A stretch of 64,000 nt of DNA from Saprolegnia diclina VS20 (lineage: Eukaryota > Oomycota > Saprolegniomycetes > Saprolegniales > Saprolegniaceae), in the NCBI RefSeq assembly GCF_000281045.1, contig NW_008246082.1, positions 506,971-570,970 on the forward strand, given 5' to 3'. Under the pieces are notes generated by a model. The model did not search any database. It saw nothing but the letters and a program-made list of their open reading frames with translations, and was not told the origin of the DNA. Every line of letters starts with the position of its first letter. Positions within the stretch are counted from its first letter, which is position 1. Of this stretch, positions 34,987 to 46,491 are shown one piece after another. A program made the position numbers and the translations under genes.

Positions 34987-35167
34987 CTTTGTCCTGTTGT
35001 CTGCTATGAACCACTCGCCAAAGTCGGGAATACAGCCCGAGAGCCAAAAGATAGAAAGCACAAAGAAAATGCAGCGGGCGCGGGCCGTGATTTTGCACCA
35101 AAGCACCCTCTTGGCGTTTGTATGCGCAGTATAGACACGCGCCCGCGCGCGTCTCTCTTGACAAACC

Positions 35168-35320
35168 ATTGGCCAATCAAACGCGCCGAGAAAAGCTGGC
35201 GCCAATCGCATGGCCGATCACACTTTATGGCGCATTACGATTGGTAGATTGCATCTGGCTCGATCCAAACGGGGATTGGCGGCTATTTTTAGCACCTGCT
35301 CACACGCGGTTTCATTGGTC
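35168..35320. promoter_or_regulatory. Cluster of CCAAT/ATTGG boxes
   Basis: At least five CCAAT or ATTGG sequences occur in about 150 bp upstream of the KIX-LRR start codon (minus strand): near 35168, 35175, 35203, 35240, 35274 and 35313. CCAAT boxes bind NF-Y-type factors in eukaryotes. The clustering is seen directly; the function is inferred. Confidence 0.45.
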
Positions 35321-35399
35321 CGTGTCGTGGGCCACGTTTTATAGCAGACGTGCGTTTTCTTGTTAATGTACCAAATCTATACTGACTGACTGGTCGCCT

Positions 35400-35465
35400 C
35401 GCGTTATAACACATGTCGCACAATGAGACCTGGGGAGTTCCAGCAAGTTGCTGTGTTATAACGCG
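35400..35465. repeat. 14-bp perfect inverted repeat around GTTATAAC
   Basis: CGCGTTATAACACA at 35400-35413 is repeated in reverse complement at 35452-35465, with a 38-bp spacer. A third GTTATAAC copy occurs at about 35853-35860. It may be a hairpin element or the end of a small transposon. Confidence 0.55.
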
Positions 35466-38400
35466 TTACGGACAGCGACGCCCACCTTGCCTCCATACGT
35501 CCTGTTGGTGGCCCCATGCTACGGAGACGCGAGCTTCAGCAACACGATCGCGGTGCGTGTCTCGTGGCGGCGTCGAAGCGAAGGCGGCGGCTATACTACT
35601 TGGGAAGATGCTCGGTTCTGCGAGCTACAATTGGGTTCGAAAGTCTTTTCATGAAGGGTTTATGCGCGGGCGCGTAAAAATGGCACGTCCTGAAGGAAGA
35701 CAGCAGGAGAGAAACTTCTCGAAGTCACGGCGCCTCGTGATGTGTGGTGCATAGAGCCGCAGACCCAGTCGATGTCGCGATCGTGTTCATATTTAACCTT
35801 GAAGTTCGTATCGGGAGCACACAGTGTGTGCTTCAAGTTCTCGCCCACGCTTTGTTATAACACCAGACGACTTTTGCCTTCGTGAGAGGGGTGCGGGTAG
35901 CCACGCGGCACAGCTCGGCGTTGGACTGCCAGACATGGGCAACAAGCGTTACGCCGCATGCACGCGGCGGCAACCAAGAGCTTGGTCCTGAGCATTTCCG
36001 GAAGTGCAGCGCTGCGTCCAGTGCTTGTCGATGACTTTTATGAGAGCCATAACGTGGTCTTGATCACGCCGTTGGTCACGCTTCTCGCTGGGAGGGCCAC
36101 GTTGTCGGGCGAGGATGGCAGGCGAGACAGAGTGCAATCTGCGAGGCGTTGATGCTGGGCTTGTTGGATGGTGCGCGGTGGTTTCTCGGCAACAAAAGAG
36201 CGTGTATCTCCGTCGACGTGACCTTGCACTAGTGCAGGCGCGGTGGATATGTTCCCGCCCTCATTTTGCTCTTGAGAATGCGTTATCCGCACCGACGCCC
36301 CCATTCTTGGACGTACTCGAGGCTGTACCAGGTGGACGGCTCGATCATCCTAATCTTGGCGATTCTGCGATGACTGCTTGTGAGCTGCGATCGTCATCGC
36401 CAGGTCTCTCTATGCGCACCTGAGCTTACCACATCGAGTTGAGGATTGAGGAGGGTACAGTGCGTGGATGTCTCTCGCACAGCAGCGTTGTAGCCTTTTG
36501 TTTCCGTGTCCATGAAAAGACGCTCAATACAGCGAAATTCTGCCTCAGTACTCTGCAAGTAAGTCTGCAGCGGCGACCGAGCGCCAAGCCTGGTGCTTCG
36601 CATCGACGCTTCGTCGAATACACTCCGCATGAGGTCCTCTGTCTCGCACGCTCGAACAGCACACAAAGCTCACCGCCGAGAAAATCGTTGGGAGACTGCC
36701 GCTTAGCGACTTCCTTTGGTATCGACTGCATCTTAGTGATAAGCCCTTTGTGCTTTGTGATATCAAGGGCCGAAAATATTCCTGAAGATATCGGCAAACT
36801 CTATTCGGTTTGTTTGTTTGGAGTATGGATCGATCAAACGTGTTCGTGTTGAAATCAATTCAGCGAAAACTAACTCAAATGTAGCGCTACACCTAAATGC
36901 GTGGGAGCTGGCACCAGCACTCGGTCTTTGGGCGTTGGCTGCGCACAAAGAGATCCATTCCGTAATGCGAAACTGAAAAACCAAGCAACAGAGCCTGCCA
37001 CTCCACACAATGCTAGTTCCTGTAGCGCCGAGAGGCTTCCATGGATTTCCATCCAAGATAGAGCCGACTGTTTAGCACGGGGTAGTCCAAGTGGGGAGTA
37101 TTAATACACCGACCATCATACATTGGAAGCCACTGGGATCTCAATCCAAGGGCGATTCATCGAAAAAGCTAAACTCCCGCTGTGACGAGGTGCATGAATG
37201 AGTGAGCTCGTGAGGACAGAATGATGTTAGCTTTGTGTAAAGCCCGGGAAGACATATTCCGACTCGAGCTGCAGCGGCAACGTACAACAACTACCGCATA
37301 AATTGTGGGGAAGTAACAAACGTGCCTAATACAAGAGAAGAAGAGAAAATCGACTTTCGAAAGACGTCCCATCGTCCCAACCTACCGTCGACCGTCGCCA
37401 TGTCATTCAAAAGTTGACCTTCTATCAAATTACCGCTATCGCCCGACTCGAGAGCTTCGATCGCAAGAAATACGTCGACGCAGTAGCAAAGACCGAGAAG
37501 AGAGCTTCTGCGTCCTCCTGCATTCTCACGACGCACAGCTTTCCGTCATGACTCGTACCGCTCTACTTACCGTGCCATCACACAGCGAGACAAGCCGAGA
37601 CGTCATCGCAGGAACGGCCCCAGCACTGGCCTATTCCACACCGCTCCAGCGTTTTCTCGTGTTGTTCCTCGGCTCGCATGGAGGACTCGTGACGTGTACG
37701 AACGAAGTCGTTCTTACGCAGGGCTGAACCCTGGCTGGTTCTTCCAACAAGCAGTGGCTTCGACCAGGTGGACTTGAGCGCAACGAACCTTTGTGTCACC
37801 CGATGTCGTTGAGAGCCAAGCGATTGGCACCTCAAACCACTTGATCGGACGCATCTCTGTTCTTCCAGCACATTCATCAAAGAAGCCCACGCGTGTCGGG
37901 TGCGCAAGGTGTCGTCGACTGGAGCGAGTCCCATTGCCGGTGCGACGACGACGGTGTCGAGGGCGTCTGGTTCAGGGATATCTCTCGTTGTGGTTTTTAA
38001 AATTTCAAACGTGGCAGCCTTGGCGCCAAGCGAGCGCTGTGGCCTGTCTACCCATCTGGCGATCTGAGTTGTTGAGGGCGGCCCGTTTTCAATTACTGCC
38101 GCCGCCTCCAATTGGCTGCCGCCCTCCTGTCAATTTGCCTTCTTCGCCATCTCTACCATTACGCGCCGAGGTCAGCCATAGAAAGGCATATCTCTCTCTT
38201 GTTCATTGTACACTATTTCGTAAATTGCCATGGCGTTGCGGCATTCCGAAATACTGTACAATATATGTCGACCGACGCTTTGAAGCTCAAGCTTTTGTCG
38301 CCCCCCTCATCTTGTTCAAACGGCAGTTCAAGCTCTCAACGAGCCAATCGATGGTCGCCACACGCGATCCACGTCACTTGAATACGCGAGGAGCTTCACC

Positions 38401-38963
38401 ATGATGTCGCCTTGGTGCAACAGCGCCGGGTCTGCCAGGATGGTGCAACATGGGCTGGCGTACCCACTACGGTACGACCATAGCGTAATACACGCACCAG
38501 ACGATACTGGTTTTTAGCCGCAACGTCGTTTCGAGAGAGCACGTTCGAGCCGATGGGTCAACGAGCCGAGACGCATTGTGCTTCATGCTGATGGCACAGG
38601 GGGCTCGCATCACCCTCATATTGACCAATAAGCGCAGCACGCGAACACTGGTCGACGTCAAATAGACGTGGGCGTGGACGCAAAACCACGGCGATTGACT
38701 GCCGTTGCGACCGTGCTACAACGTACACTATTTCCGTTGATCTACGCAGCCCCATGTGGATACGACAACAAGGTGGAACTCTGCATCTGGCGAGCGCCTT
38801 TTCATCGCTGAGCGTTGCGCGCTACGAACTTCGTTGTCCTGCGGCTGCTTGGCTTAGCCGGTGCCCTTCGAACTTCGGTTTGCAACCCAGATACTGGCGG
38901 ATCAGGTTGGCGTGTTTTCGAGGGAAGTTTGCTCATTTCCGTTCTTCTCGAGTCGCGGCCAGC
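35466..38963. other. Gene-poor region
   Basis: About 3.5 kb without a confident gene, in a window where intergenic gaps are otherwise mostly under 0.9 kb. Short frames on the minus strand (for example 36394-36666, 37291-37536, 37578-38111) have no ATG that fits, no splice chain and no domain I recognise. They may be remnants of a decayed gene or transposon. The last part (about 38,500-38,960) should hold the promoter of the hydrolase gene. Confidence 0.45.
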
Positions 38964-41168
38964 ATGTCGGGCTACATGAACAACATGATGATCTCGGTCG
39001 GCCTCATGGTCGTCGTGCAGTCCGTCGTCAACTCGTACTTCGGCTTCGAGACGCCGGCGACCTGCGCGCCGGGCGTCAACGACAACTCGTGGACCGACGA
39101 GTACCAGTCGGTCATGCTCTTCCACCCCAAGTCGGTGGTCCGGTCCTCGACGTACCTCGAGCTGGCCGATGGCGTCGCGCTCGCCACGGACGTGTACACG
39201 TCCCAGGACGCCGAGTACCATGGCCACAAGGTGCCCACGATCCTGCACCTCACGCGCCATGGCCGCGGCTACACGCTCGACTTCCCCTTTAGCAAGGTGT
39301 CGGCGCGCGGCGACTTCATCAACCCGCGTACTAACACGTACATCACCAAGTACGGTCCTTCTTCCCAAGCCTAGCAAGATCCAGTGGCTTATTTCGTATG
39401 GATTAGGTTTGTTGCCGAAGGCTACGCTTGGGTCGCCGTCGACATTCGTGGCACGGGTGCCTCGAGCGGCGTCAAGACGATGGACTTTGACGACCAAGAA
39501 TCCGCGGACGCCAAGGAGGTCATCGAGTGGATCACCAAGCAGAGCTGGTCCAACGGCGACGTGACGGCGTTTGGCGTCGGCCTTGACGGTGTCTCGGCCC
39601 TCGTCATCGCGGCCGACCCGCACCCGGCGCTCAAGGCTGTGACGCTCAACGGCGTGCCGGCCGAGCTCTTTGAGAGCGTCTTGCTGCCCGGCGGCGCGCT
39701 CAACAACCACGGCACCAAGATGTTTTCGTCGTTCTGCCACGCGACTGACAACAACTACCGCTGGGAGGGCGTCCCGCACTTCAAGGCGCGTCTGATGATG
39801 AAGAGCTTTGGCGGCAACGTTTACCCGGTCAACACGTCCGAGCCGAATGTCATGGCCGCGGCCGTCGCGCCGCACAAGGCCAACCCGGTTCTCTTTGACG
39901 AACTCCAAGCGATCACGTTCCGTGACGACTCGTTCGCGACGATTCCCGCTACGTTTGAGCAGTTTGACGCGCGCCGCCTCTTTGCCAAGCTCGCCAAGTC
40001 GCCTGTCGCGATTTTGAGCGTCTCGGGCTATTTCGACACGGGCGTGACGCGCTCGTCGATCTGGCTGCACCAGTACTTGACCGGCCAGATGGAACCGGCG
40101 ACGCTCGCGGCGCTCGGCTTGGACGCGGTCGAGGTCGGCGACGTGCCGGCGACCAAGTACCGTCTCATCATGGGTCCGTGGAGCCACGCCAACGTCGACA
40201 ACGCCGACCCGTTTGCCGAGGCCAAGACCCGCTGCTTTGACACGATCATCGAAGTCTCGCGCTTCCTCGATTTCCACACGTACCCGGAGCGCCGCCAGGA
40301 CTCGGGCATTGACGTTGAGGAGCCGATCCACTACTTCACGATGGGCGAGCAAAAGTGGAAGACGACCACGTCGTGGCCGCCGGCTCTCATTGACACGACG
40401 CAGACGCTCTACTTTAGCGACGAAAAGACGATGGTCGAAGACATTAGCGAGGTGGTTGACGGCGAGCAGGCGCTCGACATCAAGGCGGGCTCCGAGTCGC
40501 TTCCGGGTGTCACGACGCGCTGGCACTTCCTCGACCACATCTTCCTCAACAAGCCGTCGTACGCGCACAACCGTGACGGCCTCGAGAAGGATCTTATCTC
40601 GTTCGTGTCGCCGCCGCTGCACCAGGCCGAGCTCACGGGTGAGATGACGCTCAAGGTCTACTTCTCGGCCAACAAGCCCGTCGTGAACCTCTTTGCGTAC
40701 CTCGAAGACGTCAACAGCGTCGCGCCCATTGACCAGCGCATGATTGCCGGCGCCAAGGTGCGCGGCGGCATCACGTACATCACCGAAGGCAACGTCAACC
40801 CGATGCACTCGTCGATCGCGCCGGGCTCGCCGCTCCGCACGTTCCGCAAGGCTGACGCCCGCGTCATCGAGCCCGAGATCATCTACGAGGCGACGTTCAA
40901 CTTTCTCCCGACGTCGTACCTCCTCCCGCACGACCACCAGCTCCGCGTCACGATCGCGGGCTCCGAGTACCCGTCGTTTGCGGTCCGCGATAGCGAGAAC
41001 CTCGCGACCAAGCTCACGATCCACTACGGCGCCCAGTACCCGTCGTCGCTCACGATCAAGTCGCACGAGATTGAGCTGCCCGTCAAGATGGCGCTGGTTG
41101 AAGACGACGTCAAGACCGCCGCGCCGGTCAAGGACGAAGACGAGTTTGCCGAGAAGATCGAGCTTTAG
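38964..41168 (+). CDS. CocE/NonD-type (X-Pro dipeptidyl-peptidase S15-like) hydrolase, nucleophile missing
   Basis: This two-exon gene (intron 39350-39406) encodes about 715 residues. The start MSGYMNNMMISVGLMVVVQS is a hydrophobic membrane anchor or signal. The alpha/beta-hydrolase core follows: LADGVALATDVYTS, then WVAVDIRGTGASSG. The nucleophile elbow is GVGLDG, where this family (CocE, S15 peptidases, NonD hydrolases) has G-x-S-x-x-G. The serine codon position is GGC (Gly) at 39579-39581. The other triad members look present: Asp near SVSGYFDTG and His in GPWSHANVDN. A C-terminal jelly-roll follows (LTGEMTLKVYFSANKPVVNL; LLPHDHQLRVTIAGSEYPSF). The gene is intact, so this may be a pseudoenzyme or use another nucleophile. 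The tail is acidic, ending EFAEKIEL. Confidence 0.82.
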
Positions 41169-41706
41169 ATAAGAGCGCCTCCTTCGTGTACCCTTGGACT
41201 GCATACATGTGAGATTATAAATATACGTTATCGCTTGCGCCGTGCATATCCCCTGCGAGCTGTGCAGCCAAACGACGCGATCGCCATTCGCGCTGCCCTG
41301 TCGCGATGTTACAGCCCCGCTGACGTCACTTGCACTGCGACCGCCGTCGTCCGTCGCGATATGTACCCGCCTCGCCCGTGGCCATGCGCCTTGGGTAGGC
41401 GTTGCGCGGCCCGACGCAGGCCCTCGTTGCGGCGCCGTCGGCGAAGCCTCCGTCGCACGGCCTTGCTGCTTGCCGCGTTACTCACACCCTCCACCACGGT
41501 CGCTCGCAGTCCGGAAAAGGATTTGCCCAACCGGATGGTTTCATCCCAGTCGACAGTGCGAAGGCAGGGCGTATTTTAATGCGTGTTGACGGCTTCTACT
41601 CTATGTTTTTGTATGAGATTGCCTTTTCGACCGAATAAAATGAGCGTGGCGCTGGCACTTGGTTGCGTCAAATTCTTGTCTTGACCTTGACCGCCGAGCC
41701 GGCAGC
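41169..41706. other. Intergenic region
   Basis: I see no supported gene between the hydrolase stop and the START-FYVE-GAF start. Short open frames exist on both strands, but none has a domain. Confidence 0.45.
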
Positions 41707-44237
41707 ATGATCCAGGCCCCGATCGCCGCAGCCGCGGCCCCGCGGCCCCTGTACCTGAACGAGTCCCAGCAGTCGGAGCTGTAGGCGCATGAGGTGGCGC
41801 CATGGAGGCTCATGATGGTATGTAGGTACCATACGTCGCGGAACCACGCCGTGGCCTTCCTGCAAAACTCGCTGAGCGACCTCCACGAATGGGAGTTCAT
41901 CTCGGAGAAGAAGAACGTGCAGTTCTACCGGAAGAAGAGCTCGGACGGGACGACGTACACGATCAATGCCATCACGCGCATCGTCGCCGACCTCGACGAC
42001 ACGATGCGGACGCTCTATTGCGAAGACAGCATGGCGCTCGGCAACCTCTTCTCGCAGCTGCACGACGACACGTTCGCCGATGGCGCCGTGCTCGCGACGC
42101 TGCCCGCCAAGCGCGACCCGACCGGTACCACCGCAATGGACGCGCAGGACATTTTGACGATGCTTCTTGGTCCTAGGCGTCTGTCGTGAGCAGTGCAGCG
42201 TCAAGATGATCTCGTTCCGGCCGTTCAATGCGATGGACAAGGCGCGGCAGTACACGGTCGTCGACTATTGCACGATCCGCACGGGCAAGACTGACGAAAA
42301 GCCCGACGAGACCGGCGTCGACAACCGGCTCGGTATCCAGCTCATGTACTCGACTGACGTCGCCGAGCCACCGAAGCGGGGCCCAACCCTCGGCACGGCC
42401 AACGACATTGATTACGTGAGCCAGCTCCTTCCGTCGGGCTTCATCGTGTACCCGACGACCAAGAAGGGCGTCCTCGAAGTCATTTTCAGCTGGTCGGCGC
42501 ACGACCCGCGGGGCATCTCGCGCGGCTATAAGAAGGCGATTCTGAGTCTCGTCTCGAGCGTCGCGCGGCTTGAAAACATCTTTTTGGCGCTGCGCATCGC
42601 GGCCTCGGGCTTTATCAAGAGCAAGAACTGGGTCAACGACAAGGACCGGTCCTACTGCTTTATCTGCCGCGAGTCGTTTGGCCCCTTTCGCCGGCGCCAC
42701 CACTGCCGCCTCTGTGGCGACATTACCTGCTCCAAGTGCGCGACGATCACGGCCGTCAAGTTGCCCGTCGTCGGGCTCTGCCAAGTCCGCATCTGCAACC
42801 GGTGCCTCACCGAGAACGATTCGTCGCGGAGCAGCAACCCGGGCCCAGCGCCCATGGCGCCCAAGCCGACGCTCGGGTCCCTCGGCGGCCTCCCGCCCGC
42901 ACCCACGTCGTCGCACCACTCGTCCTTTGACTCGAACGACGGTATCTTGGTTGCAAATTATGGTGCCATAGCATATCTGCGTAGGCCACGCGTACCACCA
43001 CCACCAACACGTGCAGGTCATGGAGCGGCTCTCGCACGGCATGAGCAACCTCTCGGCCGTGCCCAACTGCATCGACTCGGACGATGATAGCGACGAAATG
43101 TCGATTTCCGGTGACCTCTCGGCGTCGGCCGCGTCCTCGTCCGTCATGGGCTCCCGGTACGCTTGGGACACGCGTTTGTCATCCGCTAAAATCTCAAACA
43201 ACGCGTAGGTCCATGTCGTCGTCGCTGGCGACGTCCAACATGGGGTCGTTCTCGCAGACTGCGAACGGCAAGATGGGTGGTACCATCGAAGAGTCGTTTG
43301 ACGAAGCCGACGAGTTGACGGGCAACTCGGCCGACTTTATTCCGCTCAACATGGTCTCGCACGCGTCGTCGTCGATGCCGGTCAAGCCATTTTTGTACAA
43401 ACTCGCGTACGCAGACAAGCAAAAGTGGCCATTGGCGCCGATCCCGTCGGACGAAGCGCCGCGCCTCCGCAAGCTCGACGAGCTGCGTATTCTCGACACG
43501 CCCATGGAGCAGGTACACGCATGTTGATGGCACGATACCAATGCCATCATAGGAATTCAACCACATTGCACAGTCGGCCGCCGAAGCTCTCGGTACGGCG
43601 TTTGGCTTTGTCAGCTTTGTCGACGACAAGCGCGAGTGGGTCAAGGCGTGCTACGGCATGGCCGCGTCCGCCGCCGTCCCCCGCGATATCTCGCTCACGG
43701 CCCACGCCATCATGTCGTACGAGGTACCGCGGATGAACCCTCTTCGATGTTGATTCTGACGCGACGGCATATCGTTAGGTCATGGCCGTGCCCAACCTAA
43801 CGCTGGACGTTCGCTTCAAGGACAACCCGCTCGTGACCGAGAACGGCCTCCGGTAGAGCTTGGACGTTCCTGGCGAGCTCTGAACGTGTGCCTGTAGTTT
43901 CTTTGTGGGCTTCCCGCTCGTCACGAACGACGGCTTTATTGTCGGCGCACTCGCCGTGGCGGATACGAAGGTTAAGGACGGGATCACGCAGGGCCAGGTC
44001 GCGACGATGAAGCGCCTCTCGAACCACGTGACGCGGCTCTTGGAAGAGCGCGCGCACTACGTCAACCCCGTCGGGTACTCGAACGTCCAAGCGCCGCCGA
44101 CGACGTACTCGTCGAACGCGGCGCAGGCCAACATCCACAATGCGCTGCTGGACCTCCTCAAGAAGACGGAGGCCACTGGCAAGACCCTCCAGCAGACGCA
44201 GAGCATGATGAACCAGTCGGCCAAGCGCGACGCCTGA
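41707..44237 (+). CDS. START-like, FYVE and GAF domain protein
   Basis: This multi-exon gene (ATG 41707) has an Ala-rich leader, then a START-like lipid-binding region (WEFISEKKNVQFYRKKSSDG; DLDDTMRTLYCEDSMALGN; SWSAHDPRGISRGYKKAIL). An intron at 42125-42176 joins it to GVCREQCSVKMISFRPF. A FYVE finger follows: YCFICRESF, RRRHHCRLCGDITCSKC, ICNRC (about 42655-42805), with the basic motif for phosphatidylinositol 3-phosphate. A Ser/Asp-rich linker leads to a GAF domain (about 43540-44060) with AFGFVSFVDDKREWVKACYG and FFVGFPLVTNDGFIVGALAV. A helical tail ends at 44237. This three-domain combination is characteristic of oomycetes. The role is probably endosomal signalling, inferred from the domains. 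Confidence 0.88.
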
Positions 44238-44320
44238 GCGCGCCCTAGATACGTATGATGTACTACTCGTGTGTTTTTGATGACGCTTCGTCTTCGCCAG
44301 CCCATGTGCTCGTTTCCAGA

Positions 44321-44393
44321 AACCAGATCTGAGCAACCAGATCTGAGCAACCAGATCTGAGCAACCAGATCTGAGCAACCAGATATCTGAGAT
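44321..44393. repeat. Tandem 14-bp repeat, unit AACCAGATCTGAGC
   Basis: Four head-to-tail copies of AACCAGATCTGAGC plus a partial, slightly changed fifth. Each unit contains the palindrome CAGATCTG. It lies about 85 bp after the stop of the START-FYVE-GAF gene and before the aminopeptidase gene. Confidence 0.85.
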
Positions 44394-44682
44394 ACACCAA
44401 ATCCTAGCCCTGGATCCGAGAAACGGCCGCAGAAAGGGCACCACAGGGTCGATCGTCTGGCGGCCGTTCCTCCTCGACGCCACCTGCGTATAGCCTCGGA
44501 ACACGGCCATTGACTTGGGCGCAGTATGCCAAACGTGTCCAAATGACTCGACACCACAGGGACATGTTGCCCTTGAGCGCAACGTTGGCTTGTGGTTGGT
44601 CGGCGCCCACCAGCTGGCAAAGGGCCATCACGGAACGCCATTGCTCATTCCTCGAAAGAGAACCACAGACGCAAACGAACGG

Positions 44683-46251
44683 ATGGTGCGCTACGTGGAG
44701 ACGGTGTCGGCGCTGCCGACCGAGACGCTGCCGACTGTCCTGCTCATCGGCACGACCGAGACGCCCGGCGTGTCCCTTGCCGAGCGCGTCCTTGCGCACC
44801 TTGCTGGCGGGGCGCTCGAGCCCGAGACGGTCGCGCTCGTCGCGCATGCGATCGCCGAGCTGTCGCCGTCGACCGACAACGCGGCGTCGGCGCACCTCTA
44901 CGTGCCGCTGGACGATGACAAGATGCTGAGCCTTGTCGTTGCGCAGCTCCCGACAGCGGTCTCGCGCCACAACTCGGAGGCGCGCCCGCATGCGATCATG
45001 GCGCTTGTCAAGGCCCACGCTGCCGACGTCGAGGCGGACACGGTCGTTGCGCTCTCGCTGCCCAACCAGTCGGCGACGTGGGTCGCGGCGGGTACGGCCG
45101 TCGCCAAGGCGATGCCTGCCTACTTCCACAAGTCGACCAAGGCGCTCCGTGGCGTCATCACGACGGGCGAGGGCACTGCGTTCGCGGCTGACTCTACGCT
45201 CGTGGTCTTTGACGAGCGCTTGACGCCCGAGCAGGTCACGTACCTCGAGTGCTCGGCCGACGGTATCCACCTCGCGCAGCGCCTCGTGGACGCGCCGCCG
45301 AACGAGCTCAACACGACGACGTTTGTCGCCGAGGCCGCGGCCGTCGCCGCCCGCACGGGCGCCGAGCTCACGGTTATCGAAGGCGAGCAGCTTCGCGAGC
45401 GCGGCTTCGGCGGCCTCTACGGCGTCGGCCAGGCCGCAGCGCACCCACCGGCGCTTGTTGTGCTGAGCCACTACCCGAGTGAAGAGTCCAAGACGAAGCC
45501 GTCGCGCGTGCTCGTCGGCAAGGGCATCGTGTACGACACGGGTGGTCTCTCGCTCAAGATCTCGGGCGGTATGGTCGGCATGAAGGACGACATGGGCGGC
45601 GCCGCCGGCCTCCTCGGTGCTTTCTTGGCGACGGTGACCTCGGGCGCCGCCGGCACCGAGTTGCCGCTGCACTGCATCCTCTGCCTCGCCGAGAACGCGG
45701 TCGGCCCGAACGCGACGCGACCGGACGACATCCACACCATGTACTCGGGCAAGACGGTCGAGATCAACAACACGGACGCCGAAGGGCGCTTGGTGCTCGC
45801 GGACGGCGTCGCGTACGCGGTCGCGCATCTGAGCCCGGCGTTCTTGCTCGACATGGCGACGCTCACGGGCGCCGCTGGCATCGTCACGGGCGCCAAGATC
45901 GGCGCCATGTACGCCAACACGGACGACATTGAGGCGTTTGGGTCTGCGGCTGGCAAGACGTCCGGCGACCTCGTCCACCCGGTGCCGTACGTCCCCGAGT
46001 TTTACCGCCCCGAGTACAAGAGCCCGGTGGCCGACATGAAGAATTTGATGGCCAACACGCGCAACGCTGGCGTCTCGTGCGGCGGCCAGTTCATCGCAAA
46101 CCACATGGCCGACTTTGTCGACGGCGACGGCCAGTGGATGCACGTTGACATGGGCTTTCCTGTCGCCCACGACGACCACCGCGCGACCGGCTACGGCGTC
46201 GGGTTGCTCATGGCGCTCTTCACGGACCTCAACGCGTCGGCGACCTTTTAA
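44683..46251 (+). CDS. M17 leucyl aminopeptidase, paralogue 1
   Basis: This single-exon metallopeptidase of the M17 (cytosol/leucyl aminopeptidase) family removes N-terminal residues with two metal ions. The catalytic region is intact: VGKGIVYDTGGLSLK (metal Lys and Asp), MKDDMGGAAGLLGAF, and NTDAEGRLVLADGVAYAVAH with the Asp, Glu and Arg of the signature. The end is GYGVGLLMALFTDLN. The start is set at 44683 by comparison with the paralogue at 48196, which begins with the same MVRY after the same GGATGGTGCG context. The frame stays open upstream to 44515, which would add 56 residues not shared by the paralogue. The two coding sequences are equal in length (1569 nt). Confidence 0.92.
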   Translation: MVRYVETVSALPTETLPTVLLIGTTETPGVSLAERVLAHLAGGALEPETVALVAHAIAELSPSTDNAASAHLYVPLDDDKMLSLVVAQLPTAVSRHNSEARPHAIMALVKAHAADVEADTVVALSLPNQSATWVAAGTAVAKAMPAYFHKSTKALRGVITTGEGTAFAADSTLVVFDERLTPEQVTYLECSADGIHLAQRLVDAPPNELNTTTFVAEAAAVAARTGAELTVIEGEQLRERGFGGLYGVGQAAAHPPALVVLSHYPSEESKTKPSRVLVGKGIVYDTGGLSLKISGGMVGMKDDMGGAAGLLGAFLATVTSGAAGTELPLHCILCLAENAVGPNATRPDDIHTMYSGKTVEINNTDAEGRLVLADGVAYAVAHLSPAFLLDMATLTGAAGIVTGAKIGAMYANTDDIEAFGSAAGKTSGDLVHPVPYVPEFYRPEYKSPVADMKNLMANTRNAGVSCGGQFIANHMADFVDGDGQWMHVDMGFPVAHDDHRATGYGVGLLMALFTDLNASATF

Positions 46252-46383
46252 AGCCATCCCTGGGTAGAGGTAGTAACACTGTGAAGGATACATAATACAT
46301 GAAACATTGTCCTTCCTCTGGTCGCACGTTCATACCGGTATTACCGCGGTGAGCTCGAAGCTACGAGAGCGTGCCACGTGGTT

Positions 46384-46393
46384 TATCCGGATA
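46384..46393. promoter_or_regulatory. TATCCGGATA palindrome
   Basis: This perfect palindrome sits about 100 bp before the likely ATG (46492) of the LRR gene between the two aminopeptidase paralogues. Confidence 0.4.
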
Positions 46394-46491
46394 AAATATC
46401 AAAATATCGGATTCGAGAATGCCACGCGAGAGCCGACTTGAGGCTGGCGGTCGTCGCCTTGGACGGCGTGCGTGTAGCGGTCGTCCAGTGT

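Noticed and set aside
35830-36150. Possible transposase fragment on the minus strand
   Set aside because: The frame has internal stops and no catalytic motif that I can identify; only the inverted repeat nearby is solid.
37578-38111. 178-codon minus-strand frame
   Set aside because: It begins at a TTG, has no domain and no splice support.
38802-41204. 800-codon minus-strand open frame over the CocE-type gene
   Set aside because: It is antisense to a clearly coding frame and rich in Arg, Asp and Val, as expected when GC-rich codons are read in reverse. No domain is visible.
44404-46293. 629-codon minus-strand open frame over the aminopeptidase gene
   Set aside because: Antisense shadow of the M17 gene; the second aminopeptidase has a similar shadow at 48487-49755.
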